From: Saccharopolyspora gloriosae
Lineage (GTDB): Bacteria; Actinomycetota; Actinomycetes; Mycobacteriales; Pseudonocardiaceae
DNA: 64,000 bases
Direction: 5' to 3'
NCBI RefSeq assembly: GCF_014203325.1
Contig: NZ_JACHIV010000001.1
Location: forward strand, 3,473,501-3,537,500
Below the pieces are notes generated by a model. The model was not told the origin of the DNA, made no database searches, and saw nothing but the letters and a program-made list of their open reading frames with translations. Of the stretch, positions 35,242 to 43,739 are shown piece by piece (positions within the stretch are counted from its first letter, which is position 1; each line of letters begins with the position of its first letter). The position numbers and the translations under genes were made by a program.

Positions 35242-35664
35242 GTGAACACCTCCGCGCGCCTCCCGGACCGATGTGCCGGGCTCGACTTCGACGGCGAGAT
35301 CCCGGACGTGACCCTCCCGGTCGTACAGCTGATGGTCTGCGGACTGTCCACCATCGACATCGCCACACGGTTGGACCGCAGCGAAGACCTCGTCAAAAAC
35401 CACCTCGTGCGCGCGTTCCGCGCCACCGGCGCGACCACCCGGTTGCACCTCGTGGTGTGGATGTACGAAACCGGACGAGTCATCCCCGGCATCGTGCACC
35501 TGCCCGACGCCCCTCCCCGATCGCGGCAACACCTCACCACGCCGCTGACCGCTGACGAAGCCGCCTTGCTGAGGCTTGCCTCTCTGCGCCACCAACTCGC
35601 CGCCACCCGCGCCGAACTCGACACCCTCGTTGTCCTCGTCGAACCCAACCCGGAACAACGATGA
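35242..35664 (+). CDS. Small LuxR-type HTH regulator, tandem paralogue
   Basis: 140 residues, GTG 35242 behind GAGGAA. HTH: LPVVQLMVCGLSTIDIATRL, DRSEDLVKNHLVRAFRATG. It aligns with the preceding gene through the HTH and the VVWMYE segment, so the two are a tandem duplication. A coiled C-terminal helix ends the protein. Its stop overlaps the next ATG. Confidence 0.8.
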   Translation: MNTSARLPDRCAGLDFDGEIPDVTLPVVQLMVCGLSTIDIATRLDRSEDLVKNHLVRAFRATGATTRLHLVVWMYETGRVIPGIVHLPDAPPRSRQHLTTPLTADEAALLRLASLRHQLAATRAELDTLVVLVEPNPEQR

Positions 35665-36311
35665 CTCCTGTACCCGGCGACCCCCTGCCCGGTCGCGCAC
35701 CGAGCCCAGCACCCTCCGAACCCGACCCACGCCACCGCCACCGCACGTACCTGCACCAGCAGGCCACCCCAGGGCCAGACCGTTCACCCGAGCGCGTCGC
35801 CACATGGGTACGAGACCACCGCGACCTTCTCCTCGCCGGGCTACGCCTGGGCTCGGTTGTTGCTTACAGCGCAGCCGCCGCTCAACTGGCGCTTGCTGTG
35901 TGGCGAGCTACCGCCGAGCAAGTGCCGGACTCGACGAGCTGGCAGGCCGAGCTGGCTCACGCAGGTGAACACGCCGCGATCACGGCCCACCAACCCGACG
36001 TTCTAGCTGAACTGCTCGAACACAGCGCCCGCGCCTGGCACTCCGCCAACCCGGTCACGGCCGAGAGCCAGTGGATTCGGGCGTTAACGATCCGCCTGTG
36101 CCTCCCTAGCGACGACGCGCTGCTGGCCACCGTCGACGCACTCACCCAGCTCTACGCACAACATCATCGTTGGTCCCTCGTCCTGGACCTCAACCTCTGG
36201 CTCCTCGCTTACTGCGACGACCACGGTCACCTCGCCGGAGCAGTCCACGCCCACCTCGCACTCGTCCACGCCGGACGTTCCCTCCCGGCCCGCGAACACC
36301 TCGGCCCTTAG
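35661..36311 (+). pseudogene. Helical-repeat protein truncated by IS insertion
   Basis: 216 residues remain. Translation is coupled to the LuxR gene by ATGA. The sequence is all-helical (AYSAAAAQLALAVWRATAEQ, AELLEHSARAWHSANP, LDLNLWLLAYCDDHGHLAGA) and looks like a TPR or similar repeat protein. The stop codon TAG is made of the IS target bases plus the first base of the IS, so the original reading frame was longer. The missing part is not found on the far side of the IS pair. Confidence 0.65.
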
Positions 36312-37205
36312 AACCGCTAACAGAAGGTTTGGGTGCGTCGGTGTTGGATGAGGCAGGTGGTGAGTTGGAGGAGGCTATCTTGGATGTCGGCGCGGCGTTC
36401 CCATCGAATGCGTAGACGGCGTGGCCAGTGCAGCCAGCCGAGGCTGCGTTCGATGACCCACCGGACGACTCCGAGGCCGGATCCGTGCTCGTCGCCGCGG
36501 CGGGCGATCACGGGTGTGATGCGGCGATGCCGGAGCAGGCGCCGGTATTTGTCGTGGTCGTAGGCCCGATCGGCATAGACCGTGTCCGGCCGGAATCGGG
36601 GCCGTCCGCGTCGTCCGCGGACACCGGGAACGGCGTCGGTCAGCGGGATCAGCTGGGTGACGTCGTTGCGGTTGCCACCGGTCAACGTCACCGCCAGTGG
36701 GGTTCCGCGCGCATCCGAGATCATGTGGTGCTTCGAGCCCGGTCGGGCGCGGTCGACCGGACTCGGCCCCGTTTTGGGCCGCCTCGCATGGCCCGCACGT
36801 GGGAGGCATCGACCACCGCACGGGAGAAGTCGAGCTGGTCGGCCCCGCGCAGCTTGTCCAGCAGCACCTGCTGGAGTCGCGTCCACACATCGGCTTCGTG
36901 CCAGTCACGTAACCGGCGCCAGCACGTCATCCCCGAGCCGAACCCCAACTCCTGAGGCAGAAACTCCCACTGGATACCGGTGTGCAGCACGAACAAGATG
37001 CCCTGTAACGCCTTTCGGTCATCGATCCGGGGCCGCCCGCCCCTCTCCGGCACCCGCGTGTCCTGCGGAAGCAAGGGTTCGAGCAGTTCCCACAACTCGT
37101 CGTCGACCTCCCACGGTCGCCGCCGGGCCACCAGACACCTCCACACACGACAACAAGATCAACCTACGGCCACCGTGCCACCAAGATCAGTTTTGTTACA
37201 AGTAC
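36311..37205 (-). mobile_element. IS-B copy 1, IS5-type insertion sequence
   Basis: 895 bp. Imperfect terminal inverted repeats: GAACCGCTAACAGAA at the left and GTACTTGTAACAAAA (reverse strand) at the right. Flanking trinucleotides are TTA (36308-36310) and TAA (37206-37208). It encodes a two-frame DDE transposase. IS-A abuts its right end with only TAA between them. Confidence 0.85.
36317..37146 (-). CDS. IS5-type transposase of IS-B, two frames joined by probable -1 frameshift
   Basis: Frame one starts at GTG 37146 (WEVDDELWELLEPLLPQDTR, then FVLHTGIQWEFLPQELGFGS). Frame two continues KTGPSPVDRARPGSKHHMIS through DDE-region motifs VYADRAYDHDKYR and VVRWVIERSLGWLHWPRRLR to 36317. At the junction the mRNA reads C-CCA-AAA-C in frame one, a standard -1 slippery heptamer, giving a fused product of about 270 residues. 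Both halves are typical of IS5-family (IS427/ISL2-like) transposases. Confidence 0.85.
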
Positions 37206-37217
37206 TAAGAGCGCGTC

Positions 37218-37676
37218 TCACTTGGCGTGTTGGAGTCGTTTGAAGCAGACGAGGGCGGCTGCCAGGGCGAGGAAGGCTTTGAAGGTGTCGGCGCGGCGTT
37301 CGTAGCGCAGGGTCAGGCGGCGGTAGCCGGTGAACCAGGCCATGGAGCGTTCGATGACCCACCGGTGGCGGCCGAGGCGTTCCTTGGGCTCGATGTCCTT
37401 GCGGGCCAGTCGGGGTCGGATTCCCTTGTCTCTCAACCATCGGCGACGTGCGCGGCTGTTATAGGCCTTGTCGCCATGCAACTTCGCGGGCTTGCGGCGT
37501 CGCGGCCCGCGGCGGGAGCGGACCGGCGGGATCGCGTTGACCAGCGGGATCATCGCGTCACCATCAGCCGTGTTGCCTGCCGAGATCCCGGTGACCATCG
37601 GCAGCCCGGTAGCGTCGGAGAGCATGTGGAGTTTCGAACCAGGCTTGCCCCGATCGACCGGGCTCGGACCGGTCAT
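37218..37676 (-). CDS. IS-A transposase, C-terminal DDE frame
   Basis: 152 residues. GPSPVDRGKPGSKLHMLSDA, KLHGDKAYNSRARRRWL and HRWVIERSMAWFTGYRRLTL carry the catalytic Asp/Glu region of IS5-family enzymes. Works with the frame at 37673. Confidence 0.87.
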   Translation of the reverse strand: MTGPSPVDRGKPGSKLHMLSDATGLPMVTGISAGNTADGDAMIPLVNAIPPVRSRRGPRRRKPAKLHGDKAYNSRARRRWLRDKGIRPRLARKDIEPKERLGRHRWVIERSMAWFTGYRRLTLRYERRADTFKAFLALAAALVCFKRLQHAK

Positions 37677-38032
37677 AGATCCCCTTTCTTCGCCCGAACA
37701 TGGGCGGCGTCAACCACCGCGCGGGACCAGTCGATCAAGCCCTGACCACCTAACTCGTCCAGCATCGCGTGATGGATCCGTGCCCACAAGCCCGCTTCGG
37801 TCCAGCGCACGAACCACCGGTGCGCGGTCGGGACCTTGACGCCGAACGACGGCGGCAGCCACCGCCACGCGCACCCGCTGGTGAGCACGTACACGATCGC
37901 CGTGAACACCATCCGAGGGTTCGCCGGCGCCCGACCACCACCCTGCGGGCGGTCCTTAACCTCGGGAATCAACGGCTCGACCAGCTCCCACAGCTCGTCA
38001 GGAACCAACCGGCGCGACAACGCATCAACCAC
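37673..38032 (-). CDS. IS-A transposase, N-terminal frame
   Basis: 119 residues. LVPDELWELVEPLIPEVKDR and GCAWRWLPPSFGVKVPTAHR are the DUF4096-type N-terminal domain of IS5 transposases. The end (HVRAKKGDL) overlaps the next frame by ATGA, so the two are produced by coupling or frameshifting near AAGAAAGGGG. Confidence 0.85.
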   Translation of the reverse strand: MVDALSRRLVPDELWELVEPLIPEVKDRPQGGGRAPANPRMVFTAIVYVLTSGCAWRWLPPSFGVKVPTAHRWFVRWTEAGLWARIHHAMLDELGGQGLIDWSRAVVDAAHVRAKKGDL

Positions 38033-38085
38033 AATGGACGATCATCCCGGACGGCGGGTCAAGATCCAAACGAGACACGCTCTTA

Positions 38086-38791
38086 GAGGTCGACCACGGC
38101 GGAATCGTGCACCTGGAGAACCCCACCGAGGAACAACTGGCGCGCCAGCGCCAGCACTACATGGCGAACATCTCCAATATCGACGACCAGATGGGCGCCA
38201 TCATCGAAGCGCTGGACCGTCGCGGGGTGCTCGACGACACGGTCATCATCTTCACGTCCGACCACGGCGACTGTCTTAACGACCACGGCCACATCCAGAA
38301 GTGGTCCATGCACGACCCGAGCGTGTGCGCCCCCGCGCTAGTGCGGGGCCCGATAGTGAGGGCCGGGCAGGTCGTGGAAGGGCTCGCGTCGCTGATAGAC
38401 CTCGGCCCGACGGTGCTGGGAGCTCGCGGGTATCACGCCGCCGGAGTGGATGGAGGCGGAGTCGCTGCTACCCGCGCTGCGCGGCGAGGAGTGGGCGGGC
38501 CGAGAACACGTGTTTTCCAAGCTCGCTCGCGACATGATTCTCCAAGAAACGGAACTCATGACCATGGTTCGAGATCAGAGCATGAAGCTCGTCGAGTTCA
38601 TCGACTCCGACGGAGGAGAATTGTTCGATCTGAACACGGACCCGCACGAAGAGTGGAACCTCTGGGACGGGCCGCGGTTCGAACAACATCGGCAGCGACT
38701 GTCCTGGGCCATCGCCCGGTGGCGTGGCAAGAGACAGTTGCGCACTGCCACTTGGGCCGCCCAGTACCGCCGAAGCCCTGCCCTGGCGTGA
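38086..38791 (+). pseudogene. Sulfatase, 5'-truncated and frameshifted
   Basis: Only the C-terminal part of an alkaline-phosphatase-superfamily sulfatase remains: NISNIDDQMGAIIEALDRRG, VIIFTSDHGDCLNDHGHIQK (metal ligands D and H). The frame breaks in GGG at 38418-38420, where one extra G moves the continuation (ELAGITPPEWMEAESLLPAL, LVEFIDSDGGELFDLNTDPH) into another frame. The N-terminal half, including the Cys/Ser formylglycine site, is absent and was presumably lost at the IS junction. Confidence 0.88.
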
Positions 38792-39044
38792 GAACCTGCC
38801 ACACTCGCCGGAAGACCAACCCGTCTCGCAGACGCCATTGACCACACCGCGCGTCGAATGCCCCGGTCCGCTGGAGCGGGTACCAACCGCCAGGAGCCAC
38901 CCTGCGCGGACGAAGGCGTCAGCGGTGCACGGTAACGGCCGGACGCGTGAGGATCAGGCAGTGTCGCATCGGCCGCAATTTCGGAGCGCTGCGGGCGGTC
39001 CGCCAATGCAACGAGGTGGGGGCCTCGTATCCTGGCCCCGAGCC

Positions 39045-39401
39045 TCAGCGGATGTCGGACTGGTCGTCAGCTAGGGAGAGCTTCATTCCGGTCCCTCTGC
39101 ATTGCGGGCACATTCGCGGGGCGAGAACGAAGTGGGGTGTGGCGTCGGTGACATATCGGGCTCGCAAAGTCGTTATCGTCTGCTTCCCGTGGCAGCGTGA
39201 GCACCGCGATCGGGGCCAAGTCGTGGACGGTAATGCGGTGGCTCGTTGAAGCACTGCTACTCGCAGGTCACGGAGATGTTCGTCCTCGTCTTCGACGGTG
39301 GCATGACGTTCATGAGTCTGTACGTGTTCCACCAGTGCTCGTTCGAACGCCGTGAGAGCGTTCTCGAGTTCGACGTTCGGTGTCGGAGTGCTGTCAGCCA
39401 T
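39045..39401 (-). CDS. Hypothetical protein with two CxxC motifs
   Basis: 118 residues from ATG 39401 with AAGGAGG upstream. An N-terminal helix (ELENALTAFERALVEHVQTH) precedes a zinc-finger-like segment with CSRCHGKQ and MCPQCRGTG spaced about 29 residues apart, similar to a split DnaJ-type zinc ribbon. Function unknown. It lies 45 bp from, and on the same strand as, a WhiB gene. Confidence 0.7.
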   Translation of the reverse strand: MADSTPTPNVELENALTAFERALVEHVQTHERHATVEDEDEHLRDLRVAVLQRATALPSTTWPRSRCSRCHGKQTITTLRARYVTDATPHFVLAPRMCPQCRGTGMKLSLADDQSDIR

Positions 39402-39446
39402 CACGCCTCCTTCGTTGCTGGGTTGTGCAGCAGGGCTTGTAAAAAT

Positions 39447-39764
39447 TCACGCCACGTCCTGCCGCCGTATCGTGGTGTCGCGCCGAGGTGCGGGCAAATC
39501 GTTGTGGGACTGAGCAGCGGCACGCAGCTTGCGGCGATCGGTTTCTCCTAGCCCACCCCAAATCCCGTACCTCTCGTCGTGCAGCAACGAGTGTTCGAGG
39601 CAGGCCTCTCGGACAGGGCAGGCGCCGCAGATGCGTTTAGCCGCCGTACCCGGCTGGCCTTGCTCAGGGAAAAAGGCCTCCGGGTCGGTCTGCGCGCACA
39701 GTCCGGACTGGTACCAGTCCGACTGTCGATCTTCGGCCGCCGGTTTGGCGTCAACAATGCGCAT
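39447..39764 (-). CDS. WhiB-family transcription factor
   Basis: 105 residues. Four-cysteine iron-sulfur set: GLCAQTDPEAFFPEQGQ (first Cys), AKRICGACPVREACLEHSL (Cys-X2-Cys-X5-Cys), then the GIWGGLGETDRRKLR turn and a basic C-terminus. WhiB proteins hold a [4Fe-4S] cluster and act with sigma factor region 4. Which WhiB subclass is not certain. Accessory-borne copies are common on actinobacterial plasmids and phages. Confidence 0.9.
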   Translation of the reverse strand: MRIVDAKPAAEDRQSDWYQSGLCAQTDPEAFFPEQGQPGTAAKRICGACPVREACLEHSLLHDERYGIWGGLGETDRRKLRAAAQSHNDLPAPRRDTTIRRQDVA

Positions 39765-40862
39765 GTTCAGAACCCCCGTTCAGAGCACTTGTACGCCCGT
39801 GTGACGGCCACCCGGACGAGCCATGACGCACTGGGTTTCGTGTGCGGCATCACACCTAGCGCTGCGGAGGACAGAGCGGGACACGTAGAGCGGAGGGCGA
39901 ACGCAATTTCGACATCGATCAAGGTGCGCTTCTTACCGCAGAGCTGCGACGAAACCTTCGCGCTTGCTTGATTCGCTGCACGTATTGATCGAACCAAGTA
40001 CTTTACGTAACCGGCTCGTCACAGATCTCTCGATCGCTGGCGCCCGAACACCCATCAGGTGCCCCGCATAAAACGGCCCCACCGACAAAGAATCGAAGGA
40101 GCCGAGACCGGCACTCTATGCTCTGATGATTCAGCTTATGCCACCCTCCGCGCTAGCTAGATGGCTCTAGCCTTTCGCCCCGCGCTGACCTCGTGGACAT
40201 GCTGGTGCCATCGCCACGATTTCTGACCGACGGCTCGCTTCCAAAGGGGCGAGCCTACCGCGCGGACGGCTGGAGTGCTGACGCGGTCGGCCACGAACCC
40301 GAAGTCTTGCCATCATGCGCTGCGCGAACCTAACAAAACAATGGACACGAGGAGCGAACGTCCAAGTTTCATCCCACTGTTGAAGCTCGATCGCTGCGAT
40401 TTCGCCTCGACGATCGGCAGCCCCACTTGAGCACGAAGCCGGCATGCCATAATCCGCGCGCCGTGCGGCTGAGCTGCATCCGCGAACCCGTTCACTACCC
40501 CATGGCCCTCCCTGTCACACAAATGTGACTAATTATATTGCGCCGCAGCACGACGGGTAGCACTCATCCGAGAGGGACCTTGTCCCATAAGCGGCACCTC
40601 TGGGCGGGTCTGGCCGGTTCCCGGCGCCGCCGCCTGACCCCCACCGGAGGTGAGACGCCGGAGGCACCGCAGAGCCCCCTCGCCGATGAGCCGATCCAGC
40701 CCGCCAGGGGCGTCAACGCCTCCAGTCGGGAACCAGCCCAATCCTCCGGCCGCCCACGGGCTGTAACGCCCGGTGCGGCCAGCCCAGTATGTTGCGGAGT
40801 ACCGCCGAGTAACCCCGAAGAGATGAATGCAACTGGTCCTTACGTCCTAATACTGTTGATCC
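39765..40862. other. Gene-poor region, 1.1 kb
   Basis: No coding frame has family similarity. GC falls and codon periodicity is absent. One clear structure, a perfect palindrome GTCACA-CAAA-TGTGAC, lies at 40514-40529. Frames in 40530-40900 (for example the 121-residue plus-strand frame) look random. Confidence 0.4.
40514..40529. promoter_or_regulatory. 16-bp operator-like palindrome
   Basis: GTCACACAAATGTGAC, 6-bp arms around CAAA, in AT-richer DNA (followed by TAATTATATTG). A regulator site or small hairpin. Confidence 0.4.
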
Positions 40863-41084
40863 ATGCACAGACAGGCTGTCCAGAGACCGAAGCCGGTACA
40901 TGAAGACGCGCTGCTCCAGATTTGGCTGACCGGCCGCGTATCAGACCTGCTGGAGCTTGCTTCTAGCGACCTCGAACAGGCCCTCGAACAAGCGTGCCAA
41001 AAATTCGACGAACTTGTCTCCAGATGGGGTGCCGAGCGTGTCGGACGCGCACTCGACGCTCTCTTCCAGGACTTTCAGCGCTGA
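40863..41084 (+). CDS. Hypothetical protein
   Basis: 73 residues. VSDLLELASSDLEQALEQAC and ERVGRALDALFQDFQR look like a genuine amphipathic helical protein. No ribosome site is clear. Not recognised; its low neighbours and lower GC suggest transferred DNA. Confidence 0.4.
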   Translation: MHRQAVQRPKPVHEDALLQIWLTGRVSDLLELASSDLEQALEQACQKFDELVSRWGAERVGRALDALFQDFQR

Positions 41085-41509
41085 ATGGGAATAAGGCGGT
41101 CTCCCCTGCCCCCTGCTGTGCTCCCGGATAGAATCGCTGCCGGATCTTTTTGGTCAGCATATGAGCGGGTCGCATAAAGGCGTCCCTCTTGGGCTGCCGC
41201 AAGAGCATCAAATCTCGACGAGAAGCAGTGACGTGAAGACGTCATTGCATATGGATGAGTAGCTTCTTGACATGTCCTGAGCTGGCTACGAGTGAGGTTG
41301 CCGGAGGGCGGCTCGGGCGATGCTCGATGTTGGTCGCCGCGCGGAGCCAGCCGTCCAGTGCCCGCTGCCGAGCGTGATCGGGGCTTTGCTGAGAGACCCG
41401 TACTTGGTGTGGCTCACGTGTGAGAGCCCCACGCCCGGTTTCCGTACATCGGATCAATCCGTTACGGACGGCAGCGCGCGCACTAGGGCGTGTCTCCCAG
41501 AATGGGCGG
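41085..41509. other. Intergenic region with IS end remnant
   Basis: No gene is supported. From 41483 the sequence CTAGGGCGTGTCTCCCAG begins a repeat found again at 43470. Confidence 0.4.
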
Positions 41510-41531
41510 TCAGGGTAGGCGATGTTTGATC
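41483..41531 (+). repeat. Directly repeated IS-end-like sequence, copy 1
   Basis: CTAGGGCGTGTCTCCCAG... matches 43470-43517 (CTAGGGCGTGTCTTCCAA...) over about 48 bp in the same orientation. GGGCGTGTCT is typical of an IS5-family end. The two copies bracket the MerR-CPBP pair. Confidence 0.6.
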
Positions 41532-42382
41532 GGTCTGCGGTGGCGCGGCCTCCACCCTCGACTGCAAGCTCGACCCACCGCGGCGCGGTGGTGCCGAGGG
41601 CGAATGTCACCAAAGACGCCCGTCGATGAGGCCCAGCTACCGGGATCACTCGTCGACGGCCTGTCGCGATCCTTGCCCTGCCAGAACAGTGCTGTCGTCC
41701 GGCGCAGCACGTCGAGTTGAGCCGGGTTGTAGATTTCCTGCGAGACCTGCTCGACGGTGCAGTGGAAGCGTCGGGGATCCGACGAGCCCAGCTCGAAGAC
41801 ACCGGGGTGCTGCTCGCGCAGCGTCTCCAGGTGCGCCGCCATGCGCACGGCGAGGTCGTGCCGGACGGCTTCTGCGGCGTCGGCCGCAAAGCACTCGAAA
41901 TCGTCGTCAACCTGACTGCGCGCATCCGAAGCGACCAGGTTCGCGTAGGCGCGACGATCGTCGCGATCGAGAAGTCTCCCCAGAACCGAGGTCAGACGCC
42001 TGTCCGCGTCGGACATCGGCACGGCCGCGGTCACCGCGAACTCCGGCGGCAGATCCGTGGCGAGCTGCTCCTCCAACATCATCGTGACCTCGGCTCGTGC
42101 CCTGCTCAACCGGCTCATCTGTTCGCTGAGCTCGGTGTCGAGGGCCCGCAACGTCTCCACCGGATGTTCGTCATCGGTTAGCTGGGCGATGGTGTGCAGG
42201 CCGACACCGAGCTCGGCGAGTCGCTTGATCCGCAGCAGACGGATCAGGTGGGTCACGCCGTACTGCTTGTAACCGTTGCTACGTCGTTCCGGCTCGGGCA
42301 ACAGCCCGATCTGGTGGTAGTGGCGAACCGTGCGCGCGGTCGTCCCCGCCAACTCGGCGATCTCCCTGGTGCTCCACGCCAT
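41510..42382 (-). CDS. MerR-family regulator
   Basis: About 290 residues from ATG 42382 (GGAGGG upstream). Winged HTH at residues 5-70: STREIAELAGTTARTVRHYH, QIGLLPEPERRSNGYKQYGV. A helical effector-like domain follows (DADRRLTSVLGRLLDRDDRR). The last 45 residues (DRDRPSTSDPGSWASSTGVF onward) lose helical character and run into the IS-end repeat, so the natural C-terminus is probably lost. Divergent from the CPBP gene, a standard MerR regulator-target layout. Confidence 0.8.
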   Translation of the reverse strand: MAWSTREIAELAGTTARTVRHYHQIGLLPEPERRSNGYKQYGVTHLIRLLRIKRLAELGVGLHTIAQLTDDEHPVETLRALDTELSEQMSRLSRARAEVTMMLEEQLATDLPPEFAVTAAVPMSDADRRLTSVLGRLLDRDDRRAYANLVASDARSQVDDDFECFAADAAEAVRHDLAVRMAAHLETLREQHPGVFELGSSDPRRFHCTVEQVSQEIYNPAQLDVLRRTTALFWQGKDRDRPSTSDPGSWASSTGVFGDIRPRHHRAAVGRACSRGWRPRHRRPIKHRLP

Positions 42383-42469
42383 CCCGGCCCTCCAGCCGCT
42401 CCGCATTCCTCGTGTCCGTCTCTCCGCCGGCCGCCGCGCCGGTGATCACCTCGCAGCCAAGCCTTGAGT

Positions 42470-42479
42470 GTGACGTCAC
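42470..42479. promoter_or_regulatory. Candidate MerR operator GTGACGTCAC
   Basis: Perfect 10-bp palindrome inside TGAGTGTGACGTCACGTCAA, between the divergent MerR and CPBP genes. Position fits a MerR-type control site. Confidence 0.45.
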
Positions 42480-42546
42480 GTCAACGTGTCCACTTGGTCG
42501 CGGCGAACAGGTATTCCCCACCGACGACCGAGAAGCGGAGAACAGC

Positions 42547-43473
42547 ATGGCAGGTAGCACCACTGCATTGTGGGCGGTCGACGCCGCGGAGACCGGCACC
42601 GACCGCGCGGGCGGCGTCCCCTTCCACCGGGCGCTGGTCCACGACCGTCGACGGGTGGGACGTGGCGTCGCCGCCATCGTGCTGGTGGTCGTCGGGCTGT
42701 TCGGGTTCGGATCGGTGATCACCTGGCTGGCGGCCCAAGTCGACCTGGCCATGGGGAGGGTCAACCCGACGCTCGGCGGTGACGACGTCACGATCCTCTT
42801 TCAGGCCGCCGGGGCAGCCTCCATTGCGTTGCTCATCCCGTGGAGCATGCTCGTGCAGCGCTGGCTCTACGGGGTCCGGGGGCGCTCTCTGATCTCGGTC
42901 GTCTCCCGGTTCCGGTTCGACGAGTTCGGACGAGCGCTTCTCTTCGCCGGCCCGCTGGCGATTCTCTGCATCGCCATCGTCTCGCTCGTGACCCCGGTCG
43001 AGCCCGCGCAGTTCAACAGCGCGGATCTGATCGGCCTCCTCGCCGTCACCCTGCTGCTGACCCCGCTGCAGGCAGCGGGGGAAGAGTTCGGGTTCCGCGG
43101 TCTCGTCCTGCGCGTCGCGAGCAGCTGGAACCGGAACCCGCGCACCGCACTGATCGTCGGCGTAGTGGTCTCCGCAGCGTTGTTCAGCGCGATCCACTTC
43201 CAGAGCAACCCGTGGCTGAACCTGAACTACCTGACGCTCGGCGTCGGCGCGGCACTCATCACCTGGCGTACGGGTGGGCTCGAGACGGCCGTGGTCCTCC
43301 ACGCTCTGAACAACACCGTCAGCTTCACCTTCGCGCTGGTACTGCACACCGATCTGCTCGGCGGTACAGGTGAACCCGCGCTGCTGCTCCTCGCCGTGCC
43401 CACGGTCGCCACGACGGCCGCGGTCTTCGCATCCGCCCGTCAACACGGCCCCACGACCCAGCCGAACCACTAG
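42547..43473 (+). CDS. CPBP intramembrane metalloprotease
   Basis: 308 residues from ATG 42547. About eight membrane helices. GEEFGFRGLVLR near residue 180 is the EExxxR motif, and SAALFSAIHFQSNPW carries the partner histidine (FxxxH). A later HALNNTVSF fits the third motif. This is the CAAX-protease/bacteriocin-processing (Abi) family. Substrate unknown. Regulated presumably by the divergent MerR. Confidence 0.88.
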   Translation: MAGSTTALWAVDAAETGTDRAGGVPFHRALVHDRRRVGRGVAAIVLVVVGLFGFGSVITWLAAQVDLAMGRVNPTLGGDDVTILFQAAGAASIALLIPWSMLVQRWLYGVRGRSLISVVSRFRFDEFGRALLFAGPLAILCIAIVSLVTPVEPAQFNSADLIGLLAVTLLLTPLQAAGEEFGFRGLVLRVASSWNRNPRTALIVGVVVSAALFSAIHFQSNPWLNLNYLTLGVGAALITWRTGGLETAVVLHALNNTVSFTFALVLHTDLLGGTGEPALLLLAVPTVATTAAVFASARQHGPTTQPNH

Positions 43474-43690
43474 GGCGTGTCTTCCAAATTGGGTGGTCAG
43501 GGTGGGCGACACTTGATCAGTGTCGCGCACCGCTGTCCTGACTGACACCCAACTGACGCCCAGTGGGCCCGCCTGGCCCTGCTACTGCCCTCGTCGGAGG
43601 GGCGCGGCGTGGGCGGCCGTTCCGTTCCTCGCGCACGATCCGCGGCCACCTGCGTGCGCGGCGGCTCGTCGCGGCCATCCTTAAACCTGT
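43470..43690 (+). pseudogene. IS5-type transposase remnant (left end)
   Basis: Begins with the IS-end repeat. At about 43533-43650 a frame reads TDAQWARLALLLPSSEGRG, the N-terminus of a transposase, then degenerates. No DDE part follows. Confidence 0.7.
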
Positions 43691-43739
43691 TGACCAGTAA
43701 GGACACCGACACCAGCCGCCCTCGGCGTTCGACCGTGTC

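Larger units (their letters stand above)
37209..38082 (-). mobile_element. IS-A copy 1, IS5-type insertion sequence
   Basis: 874 bp. Ends GAGCGCGTCTCACTTGG and, on the other strand, GAGCGTGTCTCGTTTGG. Flanks are TAA on the left and TTA on the right, which do not match each other. The copy at 50170 is identical in length and, as far as I can read, in sequence, at an offset of exactly 12961 bp. Confidence 0.88.
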
